A stretch of DNA of 5,824 nt. It comes from Candidatus Bathyarchaeota archaeon (GTDB lineage: Archaea > Thermoproteota > Bathyarchaeia > Bathyarchaeales > Bathyarchaeaceae). The DNA is taken from assembly GCA_026967815.1 (NCBI GenBank), contig JAPUUO010000063.1, forward strand, positions 2,147 through 7,970. Reading direction: 5' to 3'. Below, in pieces: positions 5,253 to 5,824 of the stretch; positions within the stretch are counted from its first letter, which is position 1; the number at the start of each line of letters is the position of its first letter. Under the pieces are notes generated by a model. The model had not been told where the DNA came from and made no database searches. It saw only the letters and a program-made list of their open reading frames with translations. The position numbers and the translations under genes are program-made.

Positions 5253-5824
5253 ATGCTCCTCTTGAAAGACAACTGTTCATTGTGCGACAGGATCTTTCGG
5301 CACTCTGCTCTTAGACGATGTTTTCGATGCAGACGATGGTACTGCAGAGACTGCATAACATTTACCAAAGATGGAGAAATTCTATGTTTAAACTGTGCTC
5401 GACGAATGGTTTCGCCAAAGAAGCTTGGAACCAAATATAGCCCGTTTAGCAGATATCTTCTACGACGAGCAAAATATTCGAGTAATGTCACGCTCGACTT
5501 TGTGAAGATTGAAGGCATAATAGGCGACAATCTGCCATTGGGCGCAACTAGAACCAAGGGGTGGTGGACCAACACTCTTCATACTAGTCAAGGGCAGGCA
5601 TGGTTAAACGTGGGCTGGAAGGTTCAAGAGGTTGACTTAAACAAGAGAACAGTAACGCTTGCCCGAGTTGCTGGCACAGAAGATGAACCGAGAAAAAGGA
5701 GAAAGAGAAGAAAAAAGAGTACACATGTTTTCGAGTTGCCAGTTAAACCTAGGCCTCGCCGTTTCCCCTCTAAGACCAAGATAGCGAAGACTCAGGCGAG
5801 ATTAAGAAATATTGAACGAAAAAA
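5253..5824 (+). CDS. FYVE/RING-like eight-cysteine zinc finger fused to a DUF7662-like domain with basic tail; 3' end cut off
   Basis: The 190 visible residues run off the right edge without a stop. The ATG at 5253 is the only start in frame, since a TAG at 5241-5243 closes the frame upstream. Residues 8-48 hold four cysteine pairs (8/11, 23/26, 31/34, 45/48) with spacing C-x2-C-x11-C-x2-C-x4-C-x2-C-x10-C-x2-C. This includes RRCFRCRRWYCRDC, which closely resembles the R-R/K-H-H-C-R-x-C core of FYVE fingers and implies a two-zinc cross-brace or treble-clef fold. Residues about 65-139 match the pattern I know as DUF7662: a YLLRRA helix, LDFVKIEGIIGDNLPLGA, GWWTN (103-107), then QAWLNVGWKVQEVDL and a final TVTLARV strand. 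Residues 146-190 are extremely basic (RKRRKRRKK at 147-155), suggesting nucleic-acid contact. Function is unknown. A DNA/RNA-binding or recruitment role is inference. Domain names are from memory, not from a search. Confidence 0.85.
   Translation, partial: MLLLKDNCSLCDRIFRHSALRRCFRCRRWYCRDCITFTKDGEILCLNCARRMVSPKKLGTKYSPFSRYLLRRAKYSSNVTLDFVKIEGIIGDNLPLGATRTKGWWTNTLHTSQGQAWLNVGWKVQEVDLNKRTVTLARVAGTEDEPRKRRKRRKKSTHVFELPVKPRPRRFPSKTKIAKTQARLRNIERK

Noticed and set aside
5213..5575. Minus-strand open frame of 120 codons opposite the FYVE/RING-like gene
   Set aside because: It lies antisense to a frame with eight regularly spaced cysteines and a recognisable second domain. Its own product is arginine-rich without any family pattern, so it is a shadow.

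Overview
The window looks archaeal. It carries diphthine synthase (DphB, restricted to archaea and eukaryotes), an archaeal-type FAD synthetase (RibL), an archaeal DUF357 protein and a two-subunit 2-oxoacid:ferredoxin oxidoreductase of the Sulfolobus/haloarchaeal kind with a fused gamma-alpha chain. Most genes have Shine-Dalgarno sites 7-11 nt before the start, and AT-rich TATA-like boxes lie about 25 nt before the expected transcript starts. Moderate GC and the many small zinc-ribbon proteins make a Bathyarchaeia-like member of the Thermoproteota my best guess. That placement is inference.

Layout. Everything left of about 4700 is read on the minus strand. In transcription order: a 41-residue, 10-cysteine mini-protein with a TTG start (4576-4701); the gamma-alpha chain of the oxidoreductase (2589-4532); its beta chain (1634-2599, overlapping by 11 bp); a 208-bp gap that may hold a very small ORF; then a tightly overlapping set of dphB (619-1425), a DUF357 gene (353-622, 4-bp ATGA overlap) and ribL (1-374, 22-bp overlap, cut by the window edge). 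A 231-bp divergent intergenic region (4702-4932) contains two promoter candidates and several dyad sequences. To its right, on the plus strand, are a 77-residue zinc ribbon (4933-5166) and a cut-off gene (5253 to the end). The latter encodes an eight-cysteine FYVE/RING-like zinc finger, a DUF7662-like domain and a highly basic tail.

How it works together. The oxidoreductase pair should convert 2-oxoacids plus CoA to acyl-CoA and CO2 while reducing ferredoxin, or run in reverse for CO2 fixation. The dphB set is housekeeping: diphthamide on elongation factor 2, and FAD synthesis. The least explained material is the three different cysteine-rich proteins clustered around one divergent regulatory region. 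Two of them, the 41-residue protein and the FYVE/RING-like fusion, do not match a family that I can assign a function to.
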